Of a stretch of 64,000 nt of DNA, positions 16,104 to 24,904 are shown piece by piece (the stretch's first letter is position 1; every line of letters begins with the position of its first letter). The notes beneath the pieces were generated by a model. That model saw only the letters and a list, made by a program, of their open reading frames with translations, searched no databases and was not told where the DNA came from. The position numbers and the translations under genes are program-made. The stretch comes from Gammaproteobacteria bacterium (lineage in GTDB: Bacteria; Pseudomonadota; Gammaproteobacteria; Pseudomonadales; Azotimanducaceae), in NCBI GenBank assembly GCA_012960535.1, contig DUBB01000009.1, positions 8,198 through 72,197 on the forward strand. Direction: 5' to 3'.

Positions 16104-17507
16104 ATGCCTGTTGCTGTTGTATTCATTCTATTAGTCATTGGTTCAATAATATTCCATTTCGCTAGCCCCTGGTGGTTTACGCCACTGGCCTCAAACTGGG
16201 GAACAATAGACGACACTATCAATATTACTTTCTGGGTAACCGGATTTGTATTTGTTGCCGTCAATCTGTTTATGGCCTATGCGGTGATACGTTTTCGCAA
16301 TCGCAAAGACAGTAAACCCGCGAAATACGAACCAGAAAATCCAAAGCTTGAAATCTGGCTAACCGTTCTCACCGCTATCGGTGTTGCAGCGATGTTAGCG
16401 CCCGGCCTTTATGTCTGGAATGACTTTGTGCATGTCCCGGAAGAAGCCTGGGAGGTCGAGGCCGTCGGTGAACAATGGCGCTGGTCCTACAGGTTGCCAG
16501 GAGAAGATGGCATGCTGGGCACGGTTGATAACCATCGGGTCTCTGCAGCCAATCATTTCGGTATCAATCCAAACGACCCTAACGGCCAGGATGATTTACT
16601 GGTCACAAGCAACGTCTTACACATCCCGGTGGACAAACCGGTAAAATTTCTGCTCCGATCAAAAGACGTCCTTCATGACTTTGCTGTCGCTGAGTTTCGA
16701 GTAAAAATGGACCTCGTTCCCGGCCTGGTATCCTATATGTGGTTAACGCCAACCAAAACGGGAAGCTATGAAGTACTCTGTGAGGAACTCTGTGGCCTGG
16801 CTCACTTCACCATGCGCAGTCGCGTGGTAGTTGATACCCAGGAGGACTTTGATGCCTGGGAATCACAGCAGCGCACATTTGCCCAATCACAGCAGGTACG
16901 CGATCCTAACGCTATGATCGGCAGTGCCCTGTACGCCGTTTGTGCAACCTGCCATGGCGCGCAAGGCGAAGGCAACCTTGCATTAAATTCGCCTAAATTA
17001 AGCGGCCAATCAGACTGGTATATCAACCGTCAGCTACAAAATTTCAAACAAGGCTATCGCGGCGCGCACAAGGATGATTTATTCGGCGCACAGATGGCGC
17101 CCATGGCCGCTATCCTGGCCGATGACGCCGCCATAAGGGATGTCACAGCTTATATTGGCACCTTTGCCCACGGCGACAGCGATCAATCGATTACAGGTGA
17201 TCTGGATCGCGGTAAGCAGCTTTTCACTACCTGTGGGACCTGTCACGGCAAGACAGGCCAAGGCAACTATGCGACCAATTCACCTCGTCTGAATGGGCAG
17301 GAAGATTGGTATATCAAACGCCAGTTAATTAACTTTAAAGAGGGTATTAGAGGGGCTCATCCCGGGGACCAGTTTGGACCTCAGATGGCCAGCATGTCTA
17401 GAATGCTGCGCAGTGACAATGACATGAACGATGTTATCGCCTATATCAACTCTCTATCAAACCAACCAGAAAATAAGATTGCAGCAATTACGCAGGGGGA
17501 ACACTAA
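16104..17507 (+). CDS. ctaC: Cytochrome c oxidase subunit II with two fused cytochrome c domains
   Basis: 467 residues from ATG 16104 (AAGGA site 7 bases upstream; an in-frame GTG at 16086 lacks one). Two N-terminal membrane helices precede the cupredoxin domain with the CuA ligands H191 (VLHDFAV), C226, C230, H234 and M237 (CEELCGLAHFTM). Two consecutive class I cytochrome c domains follow, CATCH with C280/C283/H284 and CGTCH with C377/C380/H381. The two are internal duplicates: NSPKLSGQSDWYINRQ against NSPRLNGQEDWYIKRQ. This is a caa3/cao3-type subunit II carrying its own two-heme electron wire. First gene of the operon. Confidence 0.92.
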   Translation: MPVAVVFILLVIGSIIFHFASPWWFTPLASNWGTIDDTINITFWVTGFVFVAVNLFMAYAVIRFRNRKDSKPAKYEPENPKLEIWLTVLTAIGVAAMLAPGLYVWNDFVHVPEEAWEVEAVGEQWRWSYRLPGEDGMLGTVDNHRVSAANHFGINPNDPNGQDDLLVTSNVLHIPVDKPVKFLLRSKDVLHDFAVAEFRVKMDLVPGLVSYMWLTPTKTGSYEVLCEELCGLAHFTMRSRVVVDTQEDFDAWESQQRTFAQSQQVRDPNAMIGSALYAVCATCHGAQGEGNLALNSPKLSGQSDWYINRQLQNFKQGYRGAHKDDLFGAQMAPMAAILADDAAIRDVTAYIGTFAHGDSDQSITGDLDRGKQLFTTCGTCHGKTGQGNYATNSPRLNGQEDWYIKRQLINFKEGIRGAHPGDQFGPQMASMSRMLRSDNDMNDVIAYINSLSNQPENKIAAITQGEH

Positions 17508-19252
17508 TGGCCTACGTTGCACTAGCGGACAGGGAACCGGAATTATCCCATCCCCACTCTTTTATTACTAAATATATATGGAGCCAGGATCATAAAGTTA
17601 TCGCCATCCAATATGGCCTGACCGCCATTGCAGTGGGTGTCGTTGCCCTTATTCTCTCGGTCATGATGCGTTTACAATTGGGCTTTCCGGATTCATTTTC
17701 ACTAATCTCGCCCAGTGAGTATTACCAGTTCGTAACCATGCATGGCATGATTATGGTGATATACCTGCTGACAGCGCTGTTTCTTGGTGGCTTTGGCAAC
17801 TATCTCATCCCGCTGATGGTGGGTGCCCGGGATATGGTTTTCCCCTACCTTAATATGCTGAGTTACTGGGTCTACCTCCTGTCGGTCATTATCCTCATGG
17901 CCAGCTTCTTTGTCACTGGCGGTCCTACTGGCGCAGGCTGGACCTTGTACCCGCCGCAGGCCATTATGTTTGGCACGCCCGGGGTAGAAGCCGGTATCGT
18001 TCTGATGCTGGCCTCCTTAGCAGTATTTATTGTCGCCTTCACTATGGGCGGCCTCAATTACGTAACAACGGTTCTACAGGCACGCACGCATGGCATGACA
18101 TTGATGAGAATGCCACTGTCTGTGTGGGGTATATTTACAGCAACTGTTTTAGGCTTATTGGCCTTCCCCGCTCTGCTGGTCAGCGCCATCATGATGACCT
18201 TCGATCGACTCCTTGGCACCAGCTTCTTTATGCCTGCGATTGTCTCAATGGGTGAACAATCTGCCTACGATGGCGGCAGCCCGATTCTTTTCCAGCACCT
18301 GTTCTGGTTTTTTGGTCATCCTGAAGTCTATATCGTTGCATTACCTGCGTTTGGTATCGTTTCCGATTTGCTGAGCACCCATGCACGTAAGAACATCTTT
18401 GGCTATCGTATGATGGTATGGGCTATCGTTGGTATTGGCGGATTGAGCTTCATCGTCTGGGCGCACCATATGTACGTCAGTGGCATGAATCCTTATTTCG
18501 GTTTCTTTTTCGCAACCACGACACTCATTATCGCAATACCGACCGCAATCAAAGTCTACAACTGGGTACTTACGCTGTGGCAAGGTAACATTCATCTGAC
18601 TGTCCCCATGCTGTTTGCGATTGGGTTCATTTTCACCTTTGTTCATGGCGGATTAACCGGCATTTTCCTGGGTAACGTGGTTGTTGACCTGCCGTTGTCA
18701 GATACGTATTTCGTCATTGCCCACTTTCACATGGTGATGGGTGTTTCACCCATCCTGGTCGTATTTGGTGCTATCTATCACTGGTATCCCAAAATGACTG
18801 GCAGGATGTACAACGAGCGTTTAGGTCAAACCCACTTCTGGATGACCTTTCTAGGCACTTACGCAATCTATCTACCCATGCATTATCTTGGTTTCCTGGG
18901 CGTACCCCGGCGTTATTTTGCATACGAAGGAATCGAGTTTATTCCTGAATCTGCTCAGGATTTAAATGCTGCGATAACCATTGCCGCGATATTTGTTGCA
19001 TTCACCCAGATTATCTTCTTTGCCAATATGATCTGGAGTCTGTTCAAAGGCAAAAAAGCTGGATCCAACCCCTGGGGCAGTACATCATTAGAGTGGCAAA
19101 CCCCTAACACACCACCGATTCACGGCAACTGGGGTGACGAATTACCTAAGGTCTACCGCTGGGCTTATGACTACAGCGTACCCGGTGCTGAGAAGGATTT
19201 TATTCCGCAGAACACGCCACCAAGTGACAAAGCGCCTGAGACAAATACATGA
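17507..19252 (+). CDS. ctaD: Cytochrome c oxidase subunit I
   Basis: 581 residues; its ATG shares one base with the TAA of subunit II, indicating translational coupling. Conserved heme-copper oxidase features are seen: MHGMIMVIYL with a heme a ligand, GHPEVYIVALPAFG containing the CuB histidine, the K/D-channel glutamate and the cross-linked tyrosine of A-type enzymes, WAHHMYVSGM with the two further CuB histidines, and HFHMVMG with the heme a3 and heme a ligands. It is the catalytic O2-reducing, proton-pumping subunit in the inner membrane. Confidence 0.95.
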   Translation: MAYVALADREPELSHPHSFITKYIWSQDHKVIAIQYGLTAIAVGVVALILSVMMRLQLGFPDSFSLISPSEYYQFVTMHGMIMVIYLLTALFLGGFGNYLIPLMVGARDMVFPYLNMLSYWVYLLSVIILMASFFVTGGPTGAGWTLYPPQAIMFGTPGVEAGIVLMLASLAVFIVAFTMGGLNYVTTVLQARTHGMTLMRMPLSVWGIFTATVLGLLAFPALLVSAIMMTFDRLLGTSFFMPAIVSMGEQSAYDGGSPILFQHLFWFFGHPEVYIVALPAFGIVSDLLSTHARKNIFGYRMMVWAIVGIGGLSFIVWAHHMYVSGMNPYFGFFFATTTLIIAIPTAIKVYNWVLTLWQGNIHLTVPMLFAIGFIFTFVHGGLTGIFLGNVVVDLPLSDTYFVIAHFHMVMGVSPILVVFGAIYHWYPKMTGRMYNERLGQTHFWMTFLGTYAIYLPMHYLGFLGVPRRYFAYEGIEFIPESAQDLNAAITIAAIFVAFTQIIFFANMIWSLFKGKKAGSNPWGSTSLEWQTPNTPPIHGNWGDELPKVYRWAYDYSVPGAEKDFIPQNTPPSDKAPETNT

Positions 19253-19914
19253 TTGCAGTTCTCATTTTTATGACTGCTGCAGTCGCTATCAGCTACTGGT
19301 GGTTATGGAAGCAAAAAATCCTTGAGCAACCTTGGCTGACCGAGGGGACTGCTGTCGATAACCGCGACAGCACCAATCTTGCGGGCAAATCGGCAAAAAG
19401 TGGCCTGTTTGTATTCCTGGCGGTCGTCACCAGCATTTTTTCCCTGTTCATCAGCGCTTATTTCATGAGAATGAATCTCAACGACTGGTTACCCGTGGAC
19501 GAGCCCAGATTACTCTGGGGTAACACCGGTGTATTGGCATTGGGCAGTATCGCTATTCACTGGACAGCAAGGGCAGCCAATAACGACTCAATAGCGACAG
19601 TGCGCTACGGATTGATCGCAACAGGCATATTCACTAGTCTGTTTATACTCGGCCAGTGGGTCGCCTGGCAGGAACTGGTTGACCAGGGCCATTACCTGCA
19701 ATCAAACCCGGCAGCAACTTTTTTCTATCTATTCACTGGTCTGCACGGCATTCACTTGCTGGGCGGCCTGTGGGTATGGTTGAAAACCACCCTCAAGGTT
19801 CTGGCTGGTCAGAATGCCGAACAAACAATACTCAGCGTAGAGCTGTGCCGAAATTACTGGCATTACCTGCTGGTAGTTTGGCTTTGTTTGTTTGCATTAC
19901 TTTTATCGACATAA
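19249..19914 (+). CDS. Cytochrome c oxidase subunit III-like protein (first copy)
   Basis: 221 residues, overlapping the end of subunit I by four bases (ATGA). Seven hydrophobic segments and the COX3 pattern ...FLFTGLHGIHLLGGLWVW and a final RNYWHYLLVVWLCLF are seen; in the family the motif is T-G-x-H-G-x-H-V and Y-W-H-F-V-D-x-V-W. The first helix is preceded by a short insert, and the aspartate of the last motif is replaced (HYLLVVW against HFVDLVW). A second, more canonical subunit III gene follows, so this may be a diverged companion subunit of the same complex. Confidence 0.82.
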   Translation: MIAVLIFMTAAVAISYWWLWKQKILEQPWLTEGTAVDNRDSTNLAGKSAKSGLFVFLAVVTSIFSLFISAYFMRMNLNDWLPVDEPRLLWGNTGVLALGSIAIHWTARAANNDSIATVRYGLIATGIFTSLFILGQWVAWQELVDQGHYLQSNPAATFFYLFTGLHGIHLLGGLWVWLKTTLKVLAGQNAEQTILSVELCRNYWHYLLVVWLCLFALLLST

Positions 19915-19929
19915 ACGCGGATTATAGTT

Positions 19930-20613
19930 ATGGCTGAACAAGCATTATCAAACGAAAATATGGTAGCAGAAGGCTTCTCAGGTATCGCCCAGGATTGGTC
20001 TGACGAGAAACAGGCATTCCAGGTCCCCTGGGGTAAAGCCATGATGTGGATATTCCTGCTCAGCGATACTTTTATCTTCAGCTGTTTCCTGACCGGATAT
20101 ATGCATGTTCGCATGAACACCACCATTGCCTGGCCCAACCCCAGTGAAGTGTTTGCACTGACTGTATTCGGAGCCCATATACCGCTGATACTGATAGCCA
20201 TTATGACCTTCATTTTGATCAGTAGCAGCGGCACCATGGCGATGGCAGTTAACTTCGGTTACCGAAAGAATCGGAAAGTGACCGCGGCGCTTATCGCTGC
20301 CACTGCGTTGTTCGGTCTATCCTTTGTTGGCATGCAGGCATTTGAGTGGTCAAAACTCATAGAAGAAGGTGTACGTCCCTGGGGAAATCCCATGGGTGCT
20401 GCTCAGTTTGGCTCAGCCTTTTTCATGATTACAGGTTTCCATGGCATGCACGTGTCCATTGGCGTTATCTACCTGAGCATAATCGCATTTAAAGTCTATC
20501 GTGGCGACTATGACAAGAAGGATAATTACGAAGCAGTGGAAATTGCAGGACTCTATTGGCACTTTGTAGACCTGGTCTGGGTCTTCATTTTTGCATTCTT
20601 TTATCTTTGGTGA
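19930..20613 (+). CDS. ctaE: Cytochrome c oxidase subunit III
   Basis: 227 residues. Canonical COX3/CyoC-family features: WIFLLSDTFIFSCFLTGY in the first helices, MITGFHGMHVSIGVIYL and YWHFVDLVWVFIFAFFYLW at the C-terminus. It lies 15 bases after the first subunit III-like gene. The N-terminal ~30 residues are hydrophilic, as in quinol-oxidase/NorE-like subunit III proteins. Structural subunit of the oxidase complex, stabilising proton uptake in subunit I. Confidence 0.88.
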   Translation: MAEQALSNENMVAEGFSGIAQDWSDEKQAFQVPWGKAMMWIFLLSDTFIFSCFLTGYMHVRMNTTIAWPNPSEVFALTVFGAHIPLILIAIMTFILISSSGTMAMAVNFGYRKNRKVTAALIAATALFGLSFVGMQAFEWSKLIEEGVRPWGNPMGAAQFGSAFFMITGFHGMHVSIGVIYLSIIAFKVYRGDYDKKDNYEAVEIAGLYWHFVDLVWVFIFAFFYLW

Positions 20614-20623
20614 GGTCTTTTTG

Positions 20624-20938
20624 ATGTCAGAAAATACAAAATTACACCCAATCAGCATCTATTTAAAGATCTGGTTATTATTATTTGTCCTGAGCACCCT
20701 CTCCTACATGGTTGATTACTGGGGCTTCCAGGGATACTTGAGATGGACCCTGATACTCCTGTTTATGTTTCTAAAAGCCGGATTTATCATCGCAATCTTC
20801 ATGCACATGACCTGGGAACGGTTGGCGCTTGCCTACGCGATTCTAGCACCACCCCTTGTCCTGTTGGTGCTCATCAGTTTGATGGCGATTGAAGCTGATT
20901 ATATTTTTGCTGCTCGCAAACTGTTTTTCGGTGCCTAG
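20624..20938 (+). CDS. Cytochrome c oxidase subunit IV
   Basis: 104 residues from the ATG at 20624, which follows a TGAGGT site; an 11-codon longer frame would run into the end of subunit III. Three predicted membrane helices and the family features WLLLFVLSTLSYMVDYWG, FMFLKAGFIIAIFMHM and MTWERLALAYA place it in the prokaryotic COX4/CyoD-like group. Small assembly or stability subunit, last gene of the operon. Confidence 0.85.
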   Translation: MSENTKLHPISIYLKIWLLLFVLSTLSYMVDYWGFQGYLRWTLILLFMFLKAGFIIAIFMHMTWERLALAYAILAPPLVLLVLISLMAIEADYIFAARKLFFGA

Positions 20939-20948
20939 CTACATTTGT

Positions 20949-20979
20949 TAACCGTGACAAGAACTCCTTGTCTCGGTTA
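20949..20979 (+). terminator. Hairpin after the oxidase operon
   Basis: taaccgtgacaag (20949-20961) pairs with cttgtctcggtta (20967-20979) at 12 of 13 positions around a five-base loop. It starts 11 bases after the subunit IV stop. There is no U-run behind it, so it may act as an mRNA end stabiliser or weak terminator. Confidence 0.55.
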
Positions 20980-21132
20980 GCGACTAAACTCCCCCTCCAC
21001 CCCATTCTCCTGTTGACTAACACCAACGCCATTCTTTGTGGCAAACACTCATAAAAATACCATAATGATGTTAGCCTCTATCATTATCAGATATTACTGA
21101 AGATCATGCGTGGATAAAGCAGCCTCAGTCCA

Positions 21133-22237
21133 ATGAACTTCTTCGAAGAAGTTCTCTCAAAAACCGACTTCGTTAGTCAGTTAAAACCAGAGAATGCAAG
21201 AAACCTTGCCCTGGCCGCGAGTATCTCGATGTGCCTGTCAATACATTGATTTTTTCGGAAGGTGATCAAGCCGACAACATGTATTTCATCGCCACAGGAC
21301 TTATTCAGGTCTTCATGGGTAAGGACCGGGCGCAACCGCAAGAGTTAGCACGCCTTGCAGAAGGTGACTATTTTGGTGATCAGGGCTTTCTGGCAATGAA
21401 CAAGGGTGTCCGAACTGCCAGCGTACAAACCCTGGAACCCACCCGAGAGCTGCTAGTATCAGGCAAAACATTTAAAAAAGTGATTGCGAAAAGCACCAAA
21501 CTGAATACTCGGTTGGAATCCATAGGCAAAGAACAGCAGGAGATTCGAAAAAACACAAGAAACTACAACTGCTGAATCGCCTGGTACAATCACGAAGTTC
21601 TGTATCTTTAGGTCTGCCCAGGCTAAGCGGAAACTTCTCCAGTCTATGTCTTGCCGTAGATCCAGAAAGCAAAACCCTTCGTCTGGATGAAGTGGTGTCT
21701 GAATACAGAAATTCTGTATTGGTAGGAGATACCATCTCAGTCACCGCTAGTGTCAGTGGCACCCCACTAAGCTTTGATACCAGGGTACTGAAAATCAACA
21801 GACAGGAACGTAGGCCTTTATATGTTTGTTCTCTGCCAGATGAGCTGATCTATGGGCAGAACCGCGGCCACTTCAGACTGGTTCTTGGTATGGTCAGCAG
21901 AGCCGAAGCGACCATGAGCATTAATGATAAAAAACAGCGGGGGCCCATAATCGACATTTCCGAAGCCGGAGTTTGCTGCAGACTACCTGCGGCAACGCCC
22001 ATCAAGAGAAGAGATGTCATAGAAGGCGTCAGGCTCAAGCTAAGTACAAGCACCACACTCACCCAGGAAGTCGAAATTCTTAATATTCACCCTGTGGTAC
22101 ATTCTCCAAATACCATTCAGATCGGCGCTCGCTTCAATGCAATTTCACCAGAAGATGTAAGCATGCTCAGGGACCACATAAAGGAAAGTGAACGGCGCCG
22201 GCTTCATAATATCAAGAACAGCCAGGATAGTGAGTAG
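21133..22237 (+). pseudogene. cNMP-binding plus PilZ domain protein broken by two frameshifts
   Basis: The homologous product runs through three frames. From ATG 21133 MNFFEEVLSKTDFVSQL...LALAASIS is the start of a Crp-type cyclic-nucleotide-binding domain. It continues one frame over from about 21228 as VPVNTLIFSEGDQADNMYFI to EGDYFGDQGFLAMNKG. After the A6 tract near 21548 it shifts again to KKLQLLNRLVQ, a YcgR-like N-domain, and a PilZ domain with R-x-x-x-R (RGHFR) and D-I-S-E-A-G, the c-di-GMP motif. Each break is explained by one missing base. Intact, it would be a dual second-messenger sensor of about 367 residues; here it is a pseudogene or mis-sequenced. Confidence 0.75.
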
Positions 22238-22344
22238 GTTTTATCTGCCTCTGACACTTCACTTAATATGGCATAAGGTCTATTCGTATCCAAGGATACC
22301 CTGAGATTGGTATTAGGCTCACCAGCAGGTGGGTTAACCTACGA

Positions 22345-22370
22345 CTCCTGCTACCAACTCTTGCTACCAA
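22345..22370. repeat. 13-bp tandem duplication
   Basis: ctcctgctaccaa followed directly by ctcttgctaccaa, one mismatch, in the gap between the convergent PilZ and P450 genes. Confidence 0.6.
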
Positions 22371-22392
22371 CTACGGCTCCTAAATACAGCGT

Positions 22393-23628
22393 TTATATAC
22401 GATGGACCCTTACAGGAAGCTGTGAATAGCCTCTGATAAAATTCGAAGAGACCCTCTCTGCATTACCTACAACTTCAATTGTATGGAACCGACGCATTAT
22501 TTCCTCCCAAAGGACCCGCAGCTGCATTTCGGCCAGGCGGTTACCCATGCATCGGTGAATACCGTAGCCGAAACTCAAATGACGCCGCGGGTTTTCCCTG
22601 TCTATAATGAATTGCGTCGCGTCCTTTATGACCGATTCGTCTCGGTTTCCTGAGAGGTACCACATGACAACTTTATCCCCTTCCTTGATGGTCTGGCCGT
22701 GCAGTTCAACATCACGCTTTGCAATCCGCCGCATGTGTGTCAACGGCGTTTGCCAGCGGATAATCTCAGGTACCATACTATGAACCAAGGCAGGTGCCTG
22801 ACGGAGTTTTTCATACTGCTCGGGAAACAAATTTAAAGCAAAGACACCGCCAGATATAGAGTTTCGGGTCGTATCATTACCTCCGATAATAAGCAGCAAT
22901 AGATTCCCCAAGTACTCCATGGGCTCCAAACTATTCATTGTTGGATTATGCGCCATCAGGGTAATCAAATCGTTGTGCTCTTTCGGGTCCCAGTTTGCCC
23001 GCTCATTCCTGAGCTCGGTAAAATAGGCCAGGCATTCCATTAAGCCTTCGCGTCTTTCTTCATCGGGCAGGACGCCGCCTAGTGCTGTTGATGAAGTTGC
23101 CAGATCAGACCAGGCGGTTAGCTTGCGACGCTCATCAAATGGAAAATCAAAAATTGTTGCCAGCATCTGAGTGGTCAGCTCTATTGAGACTTTATCCACC
23201 CAGTTGAACTCCTCATTTTCCGGGAGCTGATCAAGAATCTGTATCACTCTCTGCCGAATAACGGCCTCAAGCTTGGCTAAATTCATTGGCGCAACGACAC
23301 CCGTCACTGACTTGCGTTGCCCAGCGTGGACAGGCGGGTCCATGGAAATAAAATTAGGCGCTTCAAAATCCGGGCTTCGATTTCCAATGCTGACGCCACC
23401 CATGGACGAAAAATCTTGATGATTCTTGTCCACCGCCATGATGTCGTGAAATCGGGTGACCGACCAATAGGGGCCAAAATCACTTTCGGCACAATAATGA
23501 ATGGGGGCTTCTTCTCGAAGCCGCTGAAAATAAGGCCAGCAGGTATCAGTTTTAAATAACTGGGCATCTGAAACATTTATTGCTTCAATAGGAATCTCGT
23601 AAGCATCCATCTGACTGGTTTCATCCAT
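22393..23628 (-). CDS. Cytochrome P450, CYP153-like
   Basis: 411 residues from ATG 23628 with a GGAGGT site 7 bases upstream. The heme-binding loop is LSFGYGIHRCMGNRLAE with the axial thiolate C360. The I-helix oxygen-activation motif is LIIGGNDTTRN and the E-x-x-R helix is PEIIRWQTP. The C-terminal segment ERVSSNFIRGYSQLPVRV and the FGYGIHRCMGNRLAEMQLRV stretch closely match the CYP153 family of terminal alkane / fatty-acid hydroxylases. Soluble, no membrane anchor. It would need a ferredoxin and reductase, neither of which is nearby. Followed by a cupin gene upstream on the same strand. Confidence 0.82.
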   Translation of the reverse strand: MDETSQMDAYEIPIEAINVSDAQLFKTDTCWPYFQRLREEAPIHYCAESDFGPYWSVTRFHDIMAVDKNHQDFSSMGGVSIGNRSPDFEAPNFISMDPPVHAGQRKSVTGVVAPMNLAKLEAVIRQRVIQILDQLPENEEFNWVDKVSIELTTQMLATIFDFPFDERRKLTAWSDLATSSTALGGVLPDEERREGLMECLAYFTELRNERANWDPKEHNDLITLMAHNPTMNSLEPMEYLGNLLLLIIGGNDTTRNSISGGVFALNLFPEQYEKLRQAPALVHSMVPEIIRWQTPLTHMRRIAKRDVELHGQTIKEGDKVVMWYLSGNRDESVIKDATQFIIDRENPRRHLSFGYGIHRCMGNRLAEMQLRVLWEEIMRRFHTIEVVGNAERVSSNFIRGYSQLPVRVHRI

Positions 23629-23731
23629 CAAATTAACCTCCAAAACCCTGGCTGTGAACTAAAAAAAAGACCTGGTTGTCCATGACCCCAGTAAACCGTT
23701 TAAAACCCTATTACTCATCACCATACTCAAT

Positions 23732-24091
23732 TCAGATCATCCGACCCGGTTCGTCCTCAAGTCGCATCTGCAACTGCTCGAGAAGATGTCCCGGCGCTTC
23801 TGTTCCAACAATATAAGTTGTGGTAACCGTCACTTCACCTTCTGCATGCAGGCTTCCACGTGGAATCTCCAGCTTATCGCCGGGATTTAAGTCATGCCGA
23901 ATCCCCTCTTCATCCAATAAGTAGGTCCCACCGGACATGACATAGCCCGTTATATCCAGATCATGCCAATGCAGCGGTAATTCAGGTGATTTTTCCGAGA
24001 CATAAGTCGTCGGCCAATGCCCGGTTTCCTTTAAATCCTCCAGAACCTCCTCCCGCGTTGAGAAGAAGCTTTTATATATTTTGAAAGTCAT
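23732..24091 (-). CDS. Cupin-domain protein
   Basis: 119 residues with the cupin motif 1 (LPLHWHDLDITGYVMSGG: H-x-H...G) and motif 2 (NPGDKLEIPRGSLHAE: P-x-x-x-H), so two to three histidines could hold a metal. Single-domain cupins of this size are dioxygenases, isomerases or sensor-like binding proteins. It begins 103 bases upstream of the P450 on the same strand and may be co-transcribed. No specific function recognised. Confidence 0.75.
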   Translation of the reverse strand: MTFKIYKSFFSTREEVLEDLKETGHWPTTYVSEKSPELPLHWHDLDITGYVMSGGTYLLDEEGIRHDLNPGDKLEIPRGSLHAEGEVTVTTTYIVGTEAPGHLLEQLQMRLEDEPGRMI

Positions 24092-24312
24092 GCCAACAGT
24101 TGATCACAACTTACCATGTTATAAAAGTAATTTAGCCATCAAGAATTTCCAATCGCCTGATCACCCTTCTTTTTGATATTAAAAGGGCCGCATTCGTATT
24201 ATCCTAACTACCTTGAAATGAGTAAATTAATCCATCCAGTCGCTGACTTAGAATTAGGCGATATTCAGTCACCTACCCAACATAGAGTTAGCAACCTTAC
24301 AAGGAACAGACA

Positions 24313-24747
24313 ATGGCTACATACATCCCACCCACTATCAGCTGGGTGCGCAAGCAGGTCGAACTCTATGAAAGTAGCGAAGGCAAAAAAGGCACCACTT
24401 TACTAGACTCAGGTCTACCCTGCATTCTAGTCACCCATACCGGCAACAAGACCGGCGGCATCAGGAAAATCCCTTTGATGCGAGTTAAAGTCAATGATAA
24501 TTACGTGTTAATCGGATCCATGGGCGGGCAACCCAGGAACCCCGTATGGGTCTACAATCTACGCGAGAATCCTAATGTTGAAATTCGCGATGCAACCAAC
24601 GTTTATAATATGCAGGCACGGGAAGTGACCGACGATGCAGAGCGAGCCAGACTATGGAAAGCCAGCGCCGCAGCCTATCCTCCCTATAACGAATACCAGG
24701 CGAAAACCACCCGCAAAATTCCAGTGTTCCTGGCTGAACCCACCTAG
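24313..24747 (+). CDS. Deazaflavin-dependent nitroreductase (DDN) family protein
   Basis: 144 residues, AAGGAA site before the ATG. The split-barrel fold of PF04075 is shown by LLTxTG-type PCILVTHTGNKTGGIRKIPL, then NYVLIGSMGGQPRNPVWVYNL and NPNVEIRD, which contact the deazaflavin in characterised actinobacterial members. Those use cofactor F420; whether this organism makes F420 is unknown, and the protein could use FMN or another deazaflavin. A second, more diverged relative lies at 26830-27234. Confidence 0.82.
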   Translation: MATYIPPTISWVRKQVELYESSEGKKGTTLLDSGLPCILVTHTGNKTGGIRKIPLMRVKVNDNYVLIGSMGGQPRNPVWVYNLRENPNVEIRDATNVYNMQAREVTDDAERARLWKASAAAYPPYNEYQAKTTRKIPVFLAEPT

Positions 24748-24848
24748 TTCAGCGTGGTGGCTGGGGGGTGCCTGATGGGGAATATGGTTGGGAGCCCCTT
24801 TAACTTAACCGTTCCACGAAATGCTGAGTTCAGAGACGCTCCAGGGCC

Positions 24849-24881
24849 ATCATCCGTTTCGGCATCATCAAAGCGGATGAT
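24849..24881. terminator. Hairpin between convergent genes
   Basis: atcatccg (24849-24856) and cggatgat (24874-24881) form a perfect 8-base stem with a 17-base loop, between the converging DDN and YghU-like genes. No U-run on either strand, so a terminator role is only suggested by position. Confidence 0.3.
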
Positions 24882-24904
24882 CTAAAGGCTGTTGCCGGCA
24901 AGGC

